From contig JAQPZY010001549.1 of NCBI GenBank assembly GCA_029931535.1, positions 2,072,001-2,136,000 of the forward strand: DNA of 64,000 nt, written 5' to 3'. Within the stretch, counting starts at the first letter, position 1. The number at the start of each line of letters is the position of its first letter. The notes beneath the pieces were generated by a model. It made no database searches, was not told where the DNA came from, and saw only the letters and a list, made by a program, of their open reading frames with translations. The position numbers and the translations under genes are program-made. The DNA is from Margaritifera margaritifera. Taxonomy: Eukaryota; Mollusca; Bivalvia; Unionida; Margaritiferidae. This document shows positions 23,416 through 35,620 of this stretch, one piece after another.

Positions 23416-26162
23416 CAGCATCAAATTTGGTACCGTTCCGGTTATATTGGTAGTTTAATTATTGTTGAATTTTAGATTGGTGTAAATCTGTGACATATTG
23501 ATATTCCCACCTTTTCCTCTGTACTCTCATGGTTTAAAGGTAGGCCTAAGTCACTAGGGCCTTCAAAATATATTGCAGTTTCTGTCAGCACGCTATGCAC
23601 GAGCAACACTATTCAGTTTACATGAAGAATCAAAAGTTAAAAGCATACTGTAAAAAAAACCAATCACTTTTACATCTTCACCTTTTATCTCGATATTCAA
23701 TTAATGTAAGGTACCATTTTGTAACTGCTTGTAATGGCCATTTAAGAATTTCTGTTTCTAATTGTTTCTTTAAATTAATGTTGGAACCGGCTGTAAAAGT
23801 TTTAATAACCATTGCATACTGAACAAAGTTACTTATATTGTTTGTCTTGCTTGTTTATCAATGTGAAATTTCTCTTCTCATGAAACACTAATGGAAATGG
23901 ATTTGTCTGTTCTTTTGGTTCAGTAAATAGTTCAACAGGCATTGGAACTGAGACAACTGTATGCTTTGTATACAGCAGTTCAAAATCAAAGACAAAACAA
24001 AGTATCAAGTAATGCAAAGACGGGAATACTGCCAAGTGTCAAGTAATGCAGTTTGATTCCGTTACTTTAGCTTGTGTTTCTCTCACAGTTTTTCCGGTTT
24101 TTATTTAAACCTACAATACTTTGACCTTTTAAATTCACGTGAACGTTTTCCATGTTGTTGGCCAACTTCATCTCTGAGTGGATCTTACATCTTTTGTGAA
24201 CTTACTTTTTCTGGTCATTTGTTTTGATTCACCACTTTCCATTTTTTTGGAACATATTTTTTAAGGTGAATGGAAAATTTGTTTTCAAAGAAGTTGCAAA
24301 TTATTCAGTACCATATATTTAACAACCTTTTAATTTGATTTATCTCATTTAGCAATCAGACATAAAAAACATTGCACAAATGTAAATAAAACAAACGCAT
24401 GCGCCAGATTTAAAAAAAATAGATTTGTAAAACCAGTTCTTACTGTAAAAAGTCTCATAATGAGCACTGAATAAAATCAAGGAAAAAGGAAGTCTAAAAA
24501 CTGAGAACATATAAATGAATACAACAATGGGTACATGAGACAAAATTTCATATTAATTCACTTGACAAGCACTAGAATTGTACAAGCTAAAATCATACTA
24601 TAAAATCAAAACTAAAACTGAATTTTGCAGAAGATGGCTAAACTTAAACACAATAGAAAGTGTTGATGAACGAAATCTTGATATTAATCATGTTATTCCA
24701 TGTAACTCATTTGACCTATCAATTAAGTAATAAATACAAGAATATGATTTACTCAATTACCTTGATTTCTCTACTACCTTATTGAGTATCGTGTCGTGTG
24801 AAAAGAAGTAGCAATTCCAATACGATTAATACAAACCAAACCAATCCAAGTTTATCTTTAATTCTTATCAGGAATATTTCAAATGTTCTCGATTTACAAT
24901 CAAGTGCTTCTCCCACAGTGGAGGGATTCGTGTATGTTGATTTTAGTGTGAATAATCAACGATGGGGGAGGGGGAGGGGAGGGGGAGAATGTAAGTAAAT
25001 CCAATAAATGCTAAATTTATTTGCATGTGAATGTTCATAATCATCGTTTCGAAGCAAAAGAAAACGTTAAAAAGCGTTTAATATGCTACAATGGTTATAT
25101 TATTACGAATAATATTTAGCCTGCCGCTGTCATAACACCTGAAGATTGTCGGAGATAATTCTGTTGTAACGCTCATGCAGAGAGTGTAATTAACCAGGTC
25201 CATGTACTAAAAGCAATTAGCGGATATGATCTTTCCATAAATAAATAAATACATAAGTGCATATATAAATAAAAAAATCAATAACTCAATAAATACATAA
25301 ATAAATAAAAAAAACGTTCTTCTTACGCAGACTAAGTGTATGCTGAATCAGGCAACCAATACACCCTGTAGTTTAAAAATAGTTTGATTACATTATTTAT
25401 AACTCTAGGACTGCAAATAAATTCATAGAAATATATTTTGTATGCTCAGATGGTCAGGGGTCAGTAATCTTACTTCGGAAAAAGTGCTTAACCACTTTTA
25501 AATTTCATGCTATTGAGATTTACATGATCGATAAGACACAAACTTTATAAGGAACAAGTGCTTACTCGCTTTTAAATTTGATGCTATTTTGATTTACATG
25601 GTATATAAGATACAAGCTGTATAAGGTACAAAATTTATCGAATGCTGATATAATACTCAAATAGTTTCTAACCGGAAAATGTACATAGGAGCAGTACATT
25701 ATTCATAAGAATGTTACATCCTTCTTGAATCCATGTAGGATTATTAGAAATGTATGAAATTGTTAATTGTATTGCAATGATATAAATGAAATCCACAATG
25801 TATTTTTTCTGGAAAACATGAACAATCCACTGCCGTCAAATATAATATTTTGAACAGAACCACAAATTTATTCCAAAAATTTATTATTAAAACTGCTTAA
25901 TAGCATGAATATCTGATAAATTTTGCCATGAATACAAACTTACATACTAAATTAATCTTTATTGGTACATTTGTGCAATGGCGCTAATGAGCTCGGGACG
26001 GAAGAATATGCCAGACATATGGATGAAACGGATGTACGTACAGATCAAGAGATCGAACAGACAAAACCAAGATGCTCATGCTGCATGCAGTGAGGATTGG
26101 GTTGGAGTGGTGTGAATAACTAGCAGTAAATAAAAATGAAACCCAATCGATTATAACCTTCA

Positions 26163-26203
26163 CTAAACATGCAGTTGTAGAACAGATTGATTGAGCAATG
26201 GCA
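26163..26203 (-). CDS. Possible terminal exon, unit D
   Basis: A TTATTTTCAG acceptor and a 41-nt phase-1 reading ending in LLNQSVLQLHV and TAG. It is the nearest candidate 3' exon for the two-Ig gene, after the unit D stalk exon. With it the product would be secreted. Entered in phase 2 it would instead open a 70+ residue hydrophobic frame. Confidence 0.35.
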
Positions 26204-26661
26204 CTGAAAATAACCATATCACATAAGCGTATGTAATGAAACGTTTACGGAGATGAAGTAAAAATTATTTCCTTTAAACAATGGATCTCAGGCAAAAGCA
26301 GGAAATGAAATAACACGTTCAAAACAGAAAAAAGGAAAGTACACAAGCTCTATTGACAGGCAGAAGCATATTTATTTCATTCATTCATAAACAATGCAAA
26401 ATATATTTTAACCTTGCTCCCATGGGATATTTAATGATGCTTGACGCAACAAAAAAAAAAAAAAAAAAACAAAAAAAACTGTAAAGTTCTACTTTTTATT
26501 TTATCTTCATGGAACATAATTGGCTGTAATCTGTTTCTGCCTTTCATTTTATGTATTTACTTATTAACGTTATTTCTTTATTTGAAATAGAGAGTTTGAT
26601 CAGCGCAAATTATTCTACAAACTAATTTAGATTTTATTTAGATTTTACTTTCAGTACTTAC

Positions 26662-26694
26662 CATTTGTTTCTGGCCTTGATGTGGTTGTCCCTA
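26662..26694 (-). CDS. Thr-rich stalk microexon, unit D
   Basis: 33 nt, phase 1-1, encoding GTTTSRPETN, with a TTGTCCCCAG acceptor and GTAAGT donor. First stalk copy downstream of the two-Ig gene. Confidence 0.5.
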
Positions 26695-27799
26695 CTGGGG
26701 ACAAGAAAAAAATAGGAAAGAATAATAAGAAAGCGTTCAGATGATTCTATGAAACAATTATTCTAACTCGGTTATTAATACGTTTATCACACGCAGAAAA
26801 GTGTTAAAATTGTTCTAATAATTTTCTTTTTTGCTGTTCATTTAACGTATCTGTATATACCTATTACATTGACACGCAAAAATGATGCAAACAAAATAGG
26901 CAAATTGCATTGGATGATGTACTTTTTGGCTGGTTGTCTCGATATGACTACACAGACATACACAACCAATTCTCAGTCAAGAAAGAAACATATCTCCATC
27001 AAAATATGGCAAAGAATTTGTAATTCCAATCAGTTACTTTTCTTACAAACATTACGATTTTTAAAAATAAGTTATTAACACAATTAACACATACATAATT
27101 ACCACTACTTAAACTGTAATAACCCTCTCTTATTATGACTGAAGTAATTTACCATACCTTTGAAACATTAAGTCTCATACCAACAATTGTGCTCAGGTTT
27201 ACCAGCCCGGTCTTTGTTTCACTAAAGTGTCTCTTATCGCTTAGCTTGTAACAAGGATTTATTAAACATCAAGTACATAGACATTAGGTGCAAATTTCGA
27301 TTAATGGAAATGTTTTAACTAGTTCTTTTACTGATGAAACGTTAGTTCCTTGGAATCCTTTTGGACAAAATGTAGACATTTTGAAATGCCTTCGATAATG
27401 CATGCATGTCGTACAAGGTATTCGTCCACTCTTCGCACTTTTCCGAGCATATCATTTTCTGTCCACACAATAAGCAATTAGGCTATCGGACAACATGTCA
27501 TGTAATAAGAACTATATATTAGTTTGAAAACATACAATTATAATAACACTAAGGAATAGAACAAAGACTAAACATCTATTATTTATTCGCTAAAAATGCA
27601 TATTGGTTCAGTAATACGGATTTCTATGGACGATTTTGCACACGTGCACCACGGTAGTCTGGTTAGGTAAATGTAGCTTTCTCATCGTGCTATTAAATGC
27701 AGTTTTCTTAATATGCTATTACAGCCTCAGCTACATGAACTTTTATTAAATAAAGGTATAAAAAGGAAAAGAGCATGCAATTTGTTATATATATTTGTA

Positions 27800-27801
<2 letters not shown>

Positions 27802-27888
<87 letters not shown>
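27802..27888. repeat. (AT)n(GA)n microsatellite
   Basis: Same locus as 10441 and 22646. Confidence 0.95.
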
Positions 27889-27891
<3 letters not shown>

Positions 27892-28611
27892 CCAATGTAA
27901 TTCCGAAATAACTTCTAATAAAACTTGTGAAAATATGTTTCTAAATCGTAATTTTTAAAGGAAATAAAGCACGAGAACCCAATCGGATGCACAATACCTA
28001 CAAAATTGAGACGTTTTCTACATAAAATTTTTTCTGCGTATTATGACAACAAACATATTTTTATTTAAAGGGAAAATCATTGTTAATTGTGTGATTTGTG
28101 CAAAATCAATAAAGAAAGTGTCGGTGATTTATTAATGTAAAATTGATTTTATAGAAGACTTGATTATTATCTCGGAGAAAAACAGACTTCAACATCAATA
28201 TATACAATGTCTTATTGGGATTAATCGATACCTAATAAATTTATGGATATAAATTTCCGAAAGATGTCCGATCTATACAAGCCTCTCTCTCCATTTTAGG
28301 TGATCGCTGCAAAATTAACAAAAATAGGTTTGAAATAAAATACGCTGAATAAAGAAAAAAGTGTCATAGTCAACCACACATATGTACATATTCAATATGC
28401 ATTTCTCTTTTGCAATCATTCCACATTGTAAATGTATCTCATGCAAACGTTTATCACTTCCTATCCCCTCTCTTTATCTCTAGTTTGAAACATACCAAAT
28501 TATTTCTTGAAATATGCGTTGATTTTTATAAAGTGTTTTTTTTTCCAAAAAGAGATTATGTTGTGTTATTTTATCACCCTTTTGAGAATAATACATAATT
28601 GAAAATAAATT

Positions 28612-28715
28612 GTCAACTTGATCATTCCATGTCTTAATATCTTTCAAGTTATTATCCTCCAATGTCTTACGGATTTGAGTATCTACTAGTTGGAGTTTTA
28701 AAAACATTATATTAG
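28612..28715 (-). CDS. Unknown conserved exon (QLVDTQ exon), unit D
   Basis: TTGATGCAG acceptor, phase-1 entry. The frame reads a short hydrophobic start, QLVDTQIRKTLEDNN, then LKDIKTWNDQVD, and stays open to about 28480. The first 27 codons align with unit A with mainly third-position changes. Helical and charged, family unknown. It may belong to the stalk-bearing gene or to another gene carried in the repeated unit. Confidence 0.5.
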
Positions 28716-29129
28716 CTGCATCAAATTTTGTACAGTACCTGCTATATTGTATTTTAATTATTGTTGATTTTTAGGTTAGTATAAATGTGTCAAATATTGA
28801 TGTTCCCTCTCTTTCTTCTTTACTCTCGTAGTTTAAAGTTAGACCTAAGTCACTAAGGCCTTCAAAAGATATCCCAGTTTCTGTCAGCACGCTATGCACG
28901 AGCTACGCTATTAACTTTACACGAGGAATCAAAGGTTACAAGCATACTGTAAAAAAACAATGAATTTTCCATCTTCACCTTTTATGTCGACATTCAATCC
29001 ATGTATGGTACCATTTTATAACTGCTTGTAATGGCTATTATTACTGTATGAAACAAGATCGACATGGGAAACATTTTTAATGGCCGAAGTATATAATGAA
29101 CATGACAAACAACCAAAGTAAATGTTGTA

Positions 29130-30970
29130 TGTGTTGTCAATTCTATATTTTCATCTTTGAAATCTGATGTTGACATGTATAAAACTTAAATTGAAGAGTT
29201 AGAAAGGATATCAGGAAGCAAAGATATTTAAACGATGAAAACTACGTTGCTTTAACAGTTTGAAAGTGTTGAAAGCATCAAAGCTTAAATAGTTGGAAAT
29301 ATTAAAGAGTTGGATAGATGTTGCATAAAATATACTGAAAAAATTAATATAACTATTTTCACTGTTTAAGCACTAGATTAAAAAAAGACAATGAAAACAT
29401 ATGAAAAGATGATCAAATGCATTCGAAGAAACTGATACTAGAGCACAAGGAAAAGGTTGTGTCATTCAAGATCGTTGACTTTATCATTGATGCATTTCTT
29501 AACAGTGTTGTATAGTCTGTCTTTCATGACCATCAAGTTTGTTGCATAATAGAGACTATGTAATAACAATTGTTGTAACAAATGTGGTTAAAGCACAAAG
29601 GTCTCGCAGATAAAGCAACCAGTACACCTTTAATTTGGAATAATTTCAGTATTTCGAGATTCATTATTTTCTTTTAGCTTCGAAATTGCCCTGCTAGAAT
29701 GTAATCGAACTAGCACCGAATGAAGATAACGACAATCCCAATTTAAACGACAAAATCTGTCTGGACATTCTGCAAACTAATTCTTCGACTGGAATAAATT
29801 GTGTTAATGAATTAAATCAGTAGTGTATTGTAACATCTAGCAATGCCTTGGAAATGAATGCAGCTCTAGCATTGACAAGCATTTCATATCTTCTTTATAT
29901 CGTTGTCAATCATCTTTCCCAACTAATTTTCAGTGTAATCTTTACTGCTTATCCCTTTGATTGTTACATTTGCAATTGCTGTGTTCAATTCCTGTTTGCA
30001 CTCTTCACTTTCTTCCTAATTTGTTGTCTTCGATAAACCCTATTTCTCTTTCCTACTGTGCTTAAACGCTTTGTTTGTCTATTTACTATTTAAATAACTG
30101 AGAAAAGTGGAGATGTTTTGATTGTTCATTTGAAAAACTTTTGTATGAAGATGATGACTTAGATACGCACATTCAAATAGAAGCTGATGACACTGTAAAT
30201 ATTCTTAATGAGTTTAAAGAGTAATTGTCGGATGTTTTGATTATGTCACACAATTTAAATAGTCTAGACTATCACGCCATGTTATGGATTTGTACATGTC
30301 GGAGATAAAGAGATACCTTGGCATGTATGAATTACAGTACCATTTGGTGAAAACCAAACTTGAAATAAAATTTCTAGGAAAGGCCACACAAACAACGCTC
30401 GCACCCAGGGAGAGGAGTTGTTGGTTAAAATAGGCTGGACAAAACAAGGCGATAAAGATGTGATACCTATTGAACAGATACACCTAAATATCATCTGAAA
30501 CCTAATGTTGTACGAAAACAGCCAATAAAGTGTCAGATGAAATAGAGATGCGAACAGTACAACACAGTAATGAGCCATTTGATGAAGAGGTAAAGGAAGC
30601 CGAGACAATAGTGTATGAATGCTACAGAAGAGTTGGAAGAGAGAGACCTTCCACTTGCAGATAAACCATTATTCATTGCACAAAAGAAAACAGAATTAAG
30701 GGTTTTAAGTAAATGCTGTAGAAAGTTGTCAATTCATAAATTCTATAAATGAAATCTGATGATGACATGTATGAAAATCAGATTGAAGAGTTAACAAGGA
30801 CATCACAAAACAAAGAGATTGAACTAAAAAGCTGCATTGCATTAGCAGTTTAAAAGTGATTAAAGCATCATACCTGAACTAGTTGGACATCTATAATAGT
30901 TGGATTCACATTGGAAATAAAACACTCAATGGATTAAAGAAAATCATGTTTTTGACAAACTCAGAAATTG
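29130..30970 (+). pseudogene. Unassigned decayed coding relics with a duplicated segment
   Basis: Several + strand islands are separated by stops. 29135-29340 and 30735-30960 are diverged copies of one segment; the second reads DMYENQIEELTRTSQNKE, like a coiled coil. Between them are NLNDKICLDILQ near 29740 (faintly like a ubiquitin-conjugating enzyme), LYEDDDLDTHIQIEADD near 30155, EPFDEEVKEAETIVYE near 30575, and LPLADKPLFIAQKK near 30640 (faintly like an RRM end). I cannot join these into a known protein. All frames are broken. Confidence 0.3.
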
Positions 30971-31815
30971 CTTAAAACATAGTGTTTCAGTTCACGAAAA
31001 AAGTAATAGCAATATCTTGTGTTATTGGCAGTCGGATAAGTTGGTTATTTAAGAGTGCTGGCCAAGTTGATTCTTTTCTAGCTGATTACTTCCTACGGTT
31101 TTGACACTTCATTGTTGACCAAAGGGTGACACACGGTATAGAAGAGGATAAAACAATCGTAACTTGTTTCAGAATGCAAACTCTAGCAGCCCCAACCATT
31201 AGCACCAATAGAAATAATTACTTGCTTATTTCTTGGTTAGATATTGCCATCCGCGATCAATATTGCTTTTTTTGTGTGCGTAATTTCCGAATCGGACTTT
31301 GTCCACACTTCGTGATTATCATGTGTCATTTGAACGTCTGAGTATCGTGTTTTGCACAGGCTCTGGCATCCTTACAGTAGAAGTATCATGATAATAACTA
31401 TTCTTCTATTTTTACTCACTTTGTCTTTATCTCCTCCTCTAAACTATGCTGTTACAAATTGTCTATCAGACTTTAGCATACCGTTCGATTTTACATTGAC
31501 ATTGATGGCAGGATTTATCTAAATTCAAACGAGTCACTGGATTGTTGTAAACTGTTATTGTATCCGATGATACGGCCCATTTTCGTGACCATGTAATTCG
31601 GTAAAATAAATATATTGTCACCGTCAACAAGATAGCTTAATTTCAATTTTCAATTTCTTATGTATTGTTGAAATTGTATCATAATACTTTCGTTTATATT
31701 GTGTTGTTTTATATTTTTAAATTTTTTTTTGAAATCGTTATTTTATTTCATTAAAATGCAGAGTTAGAAGAAACGAAAGAATGCAAGACACTAATTTAGT
31801 TCTTTGTTTCACTAC
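30970..31815. other. Downstream flank of the stalk exon, no exon recognised
   Basis: Searched on - for a transmembrane or terminal exon. No acceptor followed by a usable phase-1 frame was convincing. Confidence 0.4.
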
Positions 31816-31819
31816 TTAC

Positions 31820-31885
31820 CATTTTCGATGTCAAACTTTGATGAATCAGGTGATCCATTTGTTGTAGGTGCTAAGGTGACACCTC
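31820..31885 (-). CDS. Two-Ig gene, exon 4: Ser/Thr/Pro stalk
   Basis: 66 nt, phase 1-1, with a TTTCGTTTAG acceptor (31886-31887) and a GTAAGT donor. It encodes GVTLAPTTNGSPDSSKFDIEN, a hydrophilic spacer with an APTTNGSP core of the kind that separates Ig domains from a membrane anchor or C-terminal module. It continues the frame of exon 3 exactly: exon 3 ends on the first base of a Gly codon completed here. Its last third aligns with the second half of the unit E stalk exon, and its first part with the 33-nt exons of units A-D. It is the last exon I can assign to this gene. Confidence 0.65.
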
Positions 31886-32706
31886 CTAAACGAAAATAAA
31901 AAAAACAACATAATTGAACAGAAGGGGAGAGAAGAATTCCTGAAGGATTCATTCTAACTCGGGTCATTATAACAATTATCAGATGCAGATTTGTGCTAAA
32001 ATGAAGTCAATTATTTTATTTTTCCTCACTAAGTGTATTTGTCTGTACCTACTAATGAAAACCGAATAACAAGTCATCTGTCGGTAGTAAGTTAATTTTT
32101 TAATTTTTTAAAATTTGTTCCTGTCAAAGAAGTGATTTTTTCGGAAATTGTAAATAGTATGCTTTGTGTAAACATACGTAATAGTCAGCGGATATGATAC
32201 AGAAATGTAAAGAATGAGAGAGAGAGAGAGTGCTACATACAAACTTCATTAAAAACAAATTTATTCAGATAACATATTTTATTCAAAATAACTGGAAAGG
32301 CACACACAACTAATTCTCGATCAAGTAACGGATATAATCCTATCAAACTACGCCAAGGTATTTGTAAAACAACTCAGTTATTATTAATGTCAACTAAACT
32401 GTTATAAATGTTATTTATGGAATCTTTTTTCTTTCAACAGCTGAGTTGATGTTTGAAGAATAATACATGAACAAACCAAAGAACAAAGGAATCGACATAC
32501 GCGCAGATAAAATGAAAACGAGATACTTCCATATATTAATTGCGTACGGGTATGAGCGGGTTCAATTTATAGAATGTAATTAAATGAACAAATTCAAATG
32601 CAACAAATCACGGTTGGTCACAAAAAGGCAATTGCATCGTTATATAAAAAAAATATATAGAATGGCATTGCATTTTCAAGGTGCCATCTTACAATCGTTC
32701 GAAAGG

Positions 32707-32742
<36 letters not shown>

Positions 32743-33650
32743 GCATGACAAAGCAAAGGAATTTCAACAACACAGGCAATGTTTAAATTTCACAGACTGC
32801 TAATATTTATTATCTTGACGCTGGTTGAAAACTCAATCTGGAATCAATAATCAATAATAATATGGATTACTGGGTCACTGGTTCATTAAATATTTAAATA
32901 GTCTTCTTTCTATAATTGAGATTTATTTTAAATATATTTCTTATCACTTGGTTTGGAACTATGAGCCAATATTATTACTAAATACCAAACATGCATCAAG
33001 AATGAAAACCATGTCATAGTATTCCTCAATGCCTTAAAATTATTCCGACTGTATTGAACTTTAATGAAATATTGAGTATGTCCTTCCATATGAGGAATTT
33101 CATGAGTACTTTTTAAGAAAAATGGACCCTCTAGGTAACAATGTTGAAACCATGGAGTTATTTTTTCATTGCTTCTATGATACCAACCTCTTATAAAATC
33201 AAAGTATTTTGTCAGAACTATGCTATTGCAAAATCTCCATTTTAGGAGACATTTATATGACATGTGCTAAACCAGGGACCTGACTATGGACTCGGCAGAT
33301 TCTAACGTTCGCCGAATTCAACACACTTACGCATTGTTCTGGTTTTCATTGACTCAGCACCAGTGTCACCAAGGATTGACCTTTAATGGACTGGTGTCAT
33401 ATTAAAAGCAAACCATGTGCACCTACATACTTAATTGCTAAACACCACAATAAATATTAACGTAAAATCCATTTCTACCCAAAGGAAGGTAAATGTAATG
33501 TTAACGTGCCCGTCTGCTATGGCCTTCCTCTTTTTTCAATTAATATGTTTACCGCTAGAATTCTTGTAGAAATTGTACCTAGCAAATCCAGTAGTGGGTA
33601 ATTTCTTTTAGCAGTATAAATTGTTGATTTCAATTGCACTAAATATGTAC
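31886..33650 (-). other. Intron 3 of the two-Ig gene
   Basis: Holds (GA)n tracts at 32215-32230 and 32710-32739. A 111-codon open - frame at 32928-33263 matches no family I know. A short stretch near 32940 resembles 47620 in unit E and 8985 in unit A, so this intron is a diverged equivalent of the A-E units. No further Ig exon was seen. Confidence 0.5.
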
Positions 33651-33962
33651 CTTGAATCTCGACAAATACGGAATCCATAAGGATATTCACGTCGTCCAAG
33701 GCAACATACACTCCCATGTCTAACAATGATACGTTTTGAATGGTGAATGAGAAAGTGTTTCCTCTCGACACACATCTTTCTATTCGATTCATATACATGT
33801 TTCCAAACTCTGTACAGTTGTTTCGTGCCACATCATATTTTACAACAGGAAAATGAGTTTGTTTAGTTATTATCATCTCTATTTTAATCCAAGATATGTT
33901 CGTTACATTAAACATGAAAGGAAGGATCATCTGTCCACCACCTTGTTCAAGTAGTCTGTGAC
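33651..33962 (-). CDS. Two-Ig gene, exon 3: second Ig-like domain
   Basis: 312 nt (104 codons), phase 1-1, with a TTTTATTTTCCAG acceptor and GTACAT donor. The domain has a C-strand-type Trp (NISWIKIE), then KYDVARNNCTEF and NRIERCVSRG, then TFSFTIQNVSLLDMGVYVAL. The last is the E-F strand signature with D-x-G-x-Y, but Val-Ala stands where the F-strand Cys should be. The B-strand Cys is also absent. The only two cysteines (NNC and ERC) lie 14 residues apart in the middle, so any disulfide is non-canonical. There are four N-glycosylation sequons (NVT, NIS, NCT, NVS). Interpreted as a V/I-type Ig fold of an extracellular recognition protein. Confidence 0.75.
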
Positions 33963-34385
33963 CTGGAAAATAAAATAAAATGTATTATAACAAGAAAAAT
34001 GTCTCTGAACTCGAATGTTTTTTAGAAATAGTAATAAGTGTAAGAACCATTCAATAAATTTCAATATGTGTCCACTTTTGTATCCATTAATATTTGTTGT
34101 TACGATTGTCCCTCCGTGCAGATTGAGTAAATTACCATGACAATGAGCTGGTCGGGGCTGCTTTTAAACATATTGTATTGTCTTTTTCTTAATCAATATG
34201 GTATTCGACATGAATTAACTAACTCATACAAGTCCTTCCCCAACTGACGTTTATTTGACAAAAACTTGCGCATGTCTGAAAGATAGATCAACATTACATA
34301 GATGGAACACAAACACTTTTAGGGCAAATCAAACGAAACATATACTTGTATTATTAAATAAATCAACAATATCAACAATTAATAC

Positions 34386-34388
<3 letters not shown>

Positions 34389-34482
<94 letters not shown>

Positions 34483-34490
34483 TGAGAGAG
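34389..34490. repeat. (GA)n microsatellite
   Basis: About 50 units with two interruptions. Confidence 0.97.
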
Positions 34491-34796
34491 AACAGACATT
34501 TCACTGGTTACAACCACTATTGTCCGTTTTGTTTATTTGATAAACTAAGTGCAAGAATATACATATTTCTGAATATTTTACTAATATCGTAGACTTGTGT
34601 CGTTCCATAACTATACTTAGCTTTTCAATACTAAATTTAGTGTACATAATGAGTAAGTTGATAGAACTAAAGAGCAGTGATCTTTGAGTATTAAATAAGA
34701 GACAATAGCAAAATGGTGTTCAACATCTTCCGTATCATAACTTAATATATGTTTGTATTTGTGGATCTATACGTCCCAGTTAGCTATAATCAGAAC

Positions 34797-34915
34797 CAGC
34801 ATCCGCCAATCGGATAAAGTTACTGGATTTAGTCACACCAGCTGTAAATTGGTGCCAGCATCCGCTGAGTGGTAAACCTTGTTAGATTGCGTTGACTCAG
34901 CCGTAAATAGGCCCT
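34797..34915. repeat. Two-copy tandem repeat of about 60 bp
   Basis: CCAGCATCCGC starts both copies (34797 and 34856). Both end with CAGC(T/C)GTAAAT(T/A). Diverged direct duplication within intron 2. Confidence 0.7.
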
Positions 34916-35293
34916 ATATTTTAGTCAGATGACACTGACTTTTAATCATCATGTGTAGAAGAAAAAATTCTGTACTTTTCCCTAATAATATTTAAATTAA
35001 AAATATTGAAGGATTGGGATGTCAGACTAGTGATTCTGTGTTTTGAATATAGATTACTAGTCAGTTAAAGTGGAACTGTATTTGATTTGTCTGTTTGTCT
35101 ACCATTCCAAAAGGCATCGAAACAAAGCGGTGGGAAGTGAGAATAATGTGGGAGGGAGTAGGGACTCCCATAGGAGCAGAAGAATATTCCGAAGATGAGC
35201 GAGGCGTCGATCAAGCTGTATATTCATAAGATATGAAAATTTTTGGCGCCTGGGTTCTGACGACCTTCCATGCAAGATACTAAGAAAACTTAC

Positions 35294-35620
35294 GTGGAAC
35301 AAGAATACTTGTTTTCCCTTTTTCCAGAGAACCTTCGACGACTGTATAATTTCCACTGTCCATAAAATTTACAATTACTAGGGCAAAACTTAGACTACCA
35401 TTGTTCATTTCAATCATTTGTATTCGGCCAGCGTACTTTCTATTAATAGATATGTTGTCAGTTTGATTCTTCTTTGGATTATACAGCATCACATTAGTGA
35501 CATGTAGCTTACTGGTGTAACCAGAGAAGGTTGTTTCTAAAACTTCCTTTCCATTAATTTGAAACAGATCAATACGTACAGTCGCATTTTGTCCTGGAAG
35601 GTAAATCTCCGGTTTCCAAT
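35294..35620 (-). CDS. Two-Ig gene, exon 2: first Ig-like domain
   Basis: 327 nt (109 codons), phase 1-1, with a GTTTTTGTTGCAG acceptor and GTAAGT donor. The domain begins DWKPEIYLPGQNATVRIDLF, then runs through RKYAGRIQMIEMNNGSLSF (C''-D-E strand region) to LVIVNFMDSGNYTVVEGS. The D-S-G-x-Y motif is the classical V-set F-strand turn, but Val replaces the Cys two residues after Tyr. The whole exon has no cysteine, so the domain lacks the Ig disulfide. There are at least five N-glycosylation sequons (NAT, NQT, NIS, NGS, NYT). One Ig domain per exon flanked by phase-1 introns is typical of IgSF receptors. It joins exons 1 and 3 without frame change. Confidence 0.8.

Larger units (their letters stand above)
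17640..23750 (-). repeat. Tandem segmental-duplication unit C
   Basis: It begins in mid-unit (17640 matches 13880 of B) and runs through the QLVDTQ block to 23750. The IDWVSF block has a 23-24 nt deletion near 18815. A second partial copy of the same block lies at 22150-22440. Together with the AT/GT tract at 21944 this shows internal rearrangement. Confidence 0.75.
23760..29040 (-). repeat. Tandem segmental-duplication unit D
   Basis: Collinear with unit A from the 5290 equivalent to the end of the QLVDTQ/11700 block. Homology stops at about 29040 (TAATGGCTATTATTACTG). It is the unit closest to the two-Ig gene and its exons are largely intact. Confidence 0.8.
33963..35293 (-). other. Intron 2 of the two-Ig gene
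   Basis: Contains the (GA)n tract at 34389-34490 and a 60-bp tandem duplication at 34797-34915. No coding signal. Confidence 0.6.

Noticed and set aside
32928..33263. 111-codon - strand ORF inside intron 3
   Set aside because: Ordinary composition but no domain, no splice context and no open counterpart at homologous places in E or A.
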